NCBI GenBank assembly: GCA_003564655.1
Contig: PXES01000043.1
Coordinates: forward strand, 1-5,687
DNA: 5,687 bases
Origin: Paracoccaceae bacterium
GTDB lineage: Bacteria; Pseudomonadota; Alphaproteobacteria; Rhodobacterales; Rhodobacteraceae
Reading direction: 5' to 3'
The notes under the pieces are model-generated. The model made no database searches and was not told where the DNA came from. It saw nothing but the letters and a program-made list of their open reading frames with translations. How positions within the stretch are numbered: the first letter of the stretch is position 1; the number at the start of each line of letters is the position of its first letter. The position numbers and the translations under genes were made by a program. Positions 5,064 to 5,687 of the stretch are shown in pieces.

Positions 5064-5190
5064 AAGTCAGGCGCGCCCGCGCGGCACTGCACGGATCAGC
5101 CGCGACCGGAACCGGCGCCGGGGGGTGTGACGCTCTGCGCAGAAGCCACTGATCGCGCCCGGTCCTGCCGCGCCGCAAGGTGCTGTGTCT

Positions 5191-5218
5191 TTCAAACTGG
5201 CGACACTTCGCCTATAGT
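5191..5218 (+). promoter_or_regulatory. sigma70-like promoter before the small membrane gene
   Basis: TTCAAA (5191-5196, 4 of 6 to TTGACA) and TATAGT (5213-5218, 5 of 6 to TATAAT) are 16 nt apart. Transcription would begin near 5225, leaving a leader of about 23 nt that contains the Shine-Dalgarno AGGAG at 5234-5238. The flanking string GCCTATAGTCCGGGCGG (5210-5226) resembles the one before hisB. Confidence 0.55.
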
Positions 5219-5247
5219 CCGGGCGGAACCGAGAGGAGTGCGCCCGC

Positions 5248-5328
5248 ATGTCGTCAACAGGCTTGCAGAAGACCTGTTCCGCGCTGTTGATGGCGTTGAT
5301 GATCTATGTCGCGATTCTCGGGGGGTAA
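5248..5328 (+). CDS. 26-residue single-span membrane peptide
   Basis: A short frame begins ATG at 5248, with AGGAG (5234-5238) 9 nt upstream and a good promoter about 30 nt above that, and ends TAA at 5326-5328. The product starts MSSTGLQKTC and continues SALLMALMIYVAILGG: a short polar N-terminus with one Lys, then an uncharged hydrophobic stretch long enough for one membrane span (about residues 10-26). The XpaC-like gene begins 3 nt after its stop, which suggests coupled translation and a shared membrane role. I do not recognise a named family. It could alternatively be only a leader peptide setting expression of the next gene. Strong translation signals and tight spacing favour a real gene. 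Confidence 0.6.
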   Translation: MSSTGLQKTCSALLMALMIYVAILGG

Positions 5329-5331
5329 GTG

Positions 5332-5687
5332 ATGAGCAAGCGCTTCGGCGGGCGCTACAGCCCCGGGGCGAGCCCGGACGCCCCGGCACCACTGGCCCGT
5401 CCGCCCCCTGTGGGCGCGCGGGTCAACCTGATGTTCGTGCTGCCCTTTGCCTTTGCCATCCGGGGTTTCTTCGGCGATGCGACATGGCTCGCGATCAATC
5501 TCGCGGCGTTCGGTGTGCTGATGCTGGGCGCGTGGCTGACGCGCGACGGCGTTGTGGCGCAGGCCGCCTATGACGCGCGCGCGGTCGCGCGCCGCCCGGC
5601 GGTGCCGCGCAAGGCGTTCGGGGCGCTGTGCACGGGGCTGGGCCTCGGGATCGCGGCGTTTACCGGGGGCGTGGCCGAGGCTGCGCT
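5332..5687 (+). CDS. XpaC-like membrane protein (5-bromo-4-chloroindolyl phosphate hydrolysis family), 3' end outside window
   Basis: The 118 visible codons begin MSKRFGGRYSPGASPDAP, then a Pro/Ala-rich linker, then hydrophobic stretches at about residues 32-47, 51-69 and 95-113. These are separated by the charged segment LTRDGVVAQAAYDARAVARRPAVPRK. From memory, the KRFGG-YSPG start, the WLTR segment and the ARRPA-PRK motif occur in Rhodobacteraceae proteins annotated as XpaC/5-bromo-4-chloroindolyl phosphate hydrolysis family, which often sit next to a TelA-like toxic anion resistance gene; the downstream gene is not visible, so this is unproved. Its true biochemical role is unknown. The ATG at 5332 follows the 26-codon gene by 3 nt and has only a weak GGGGG ribosome site, so translation is likely coupled. 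The reading frame is open to the window end. Confidence 0.6.
   Translation, partial: MSKRFGGRYSPGASPDAPAPLARPPPVGARVNLMFVLPFAFAIRGFFGDATWLAINLAAFGVLMLGAWLTRDGVVAQAAYDARAVARRPAVPRKAFGALCTGLGLGIAAFTGGVAEAA

Larger units (their letters stand above)
4944..5247. other. 304-nt intergenic region, no convincing gene
   Basis: Between rluB and the small membrane gene I find no coding frame with a ribosome site. The best candidate, a 50-codon frame from ATG 5000, lacks a Shine-Dalgarno and is built from the inverted repeat. The region holds the inverted repeat with the G-quadruplex loop (5009-5058), a 14-bp palindrome (5050-5063), a smaller palindrome CCGGCGCCGG (5112-5121), and a promoter near 5191-5218. 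A small RNA here is possible but not shown. Confidence 0.6.

Noticed and set aside
5112..5121. CCGGCGCCGG palindrome
   Set aside because: Ten-base GC palindromes are expected often in DNA of this composition; no supporting context.
5000..5152. 50-codon frame from ATG 5000
   Set aside because: No ribosome site, low-complexity Arg/Ala/Gly product, and it is made largely of the inverted repeat.

Overview
The window is GC-rich (roughly two thirds G+C by eye) and reads as chromosomal DNA of an alphaproteobacterium, most likely Rhodobacterales/Rhodobacteraceae. This rests on the typical wording of HisB, HisH and the small RLKAALKANIARRKAQAKAR protein beside murA, and on the XpaC-like protein at the right edge. 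No genus can be named. I see no phage, transposase, CRISPR or defence genes; this is mostly ordinary core genome with interesting intergenic DNA.

Left part (1-1621). murA (peptidoglycan precursor synthesis) lies on the minus strand and is complete except for its last residue or few. It is preceded by a 64-residue basic protein gene in the same orientation, 12 nt away, which looks like an operon. Divergent from these on the plus strand is tRNA-Thr(GGT) with an encoded CCA, followed by a perfect inverted repeat that may be its terminator.

Middle (1622-3838). deoD (purine nucleoside phosphorylase) on the minus strand is divergent from hisB-hisH on the plus strand. hisB and hisH, 7 nt apart, encode imidazoleglycerol-phosphate dehydratase and the glutaminase subunit of imidazole glycerol phosphate synthase, two steps of histidine synthesis. 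hisA and hisF, the partners of hisH, do not follow directly.

Right part (3839-5687). An RsuA/RluB-family pseudouridine synthase with a long basic, internally duplicated tail follows hisH. A 304-nt gap then holds a 17-bp inverted repeat whose loop is a textbook four-tract G-quadruplex sequence, and a sigma70-like promoter. That promoter appears to drive an unlisted 26-residue single-span membrane peptide gene, followed 3 nt later by an XpaC-like membrane protein gene cut by the window end.

Cross-cutting signals are: (i) a 28-bp element, C-run plus ATATTTT plus GATGA, present twice (24 of 28 identical), each time just downstream of a gene and in that gene's orientation (deoD, hisH), the second copy supplying the rluB start codon; and (ii) a 17-bp promoter-like string (GCCTATAG-N3-GGGCGG) in front of both hisB and the small membrane peptide. 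The most unusual single structure is the G-quadruplex inside the hairpin at 5009-5058.
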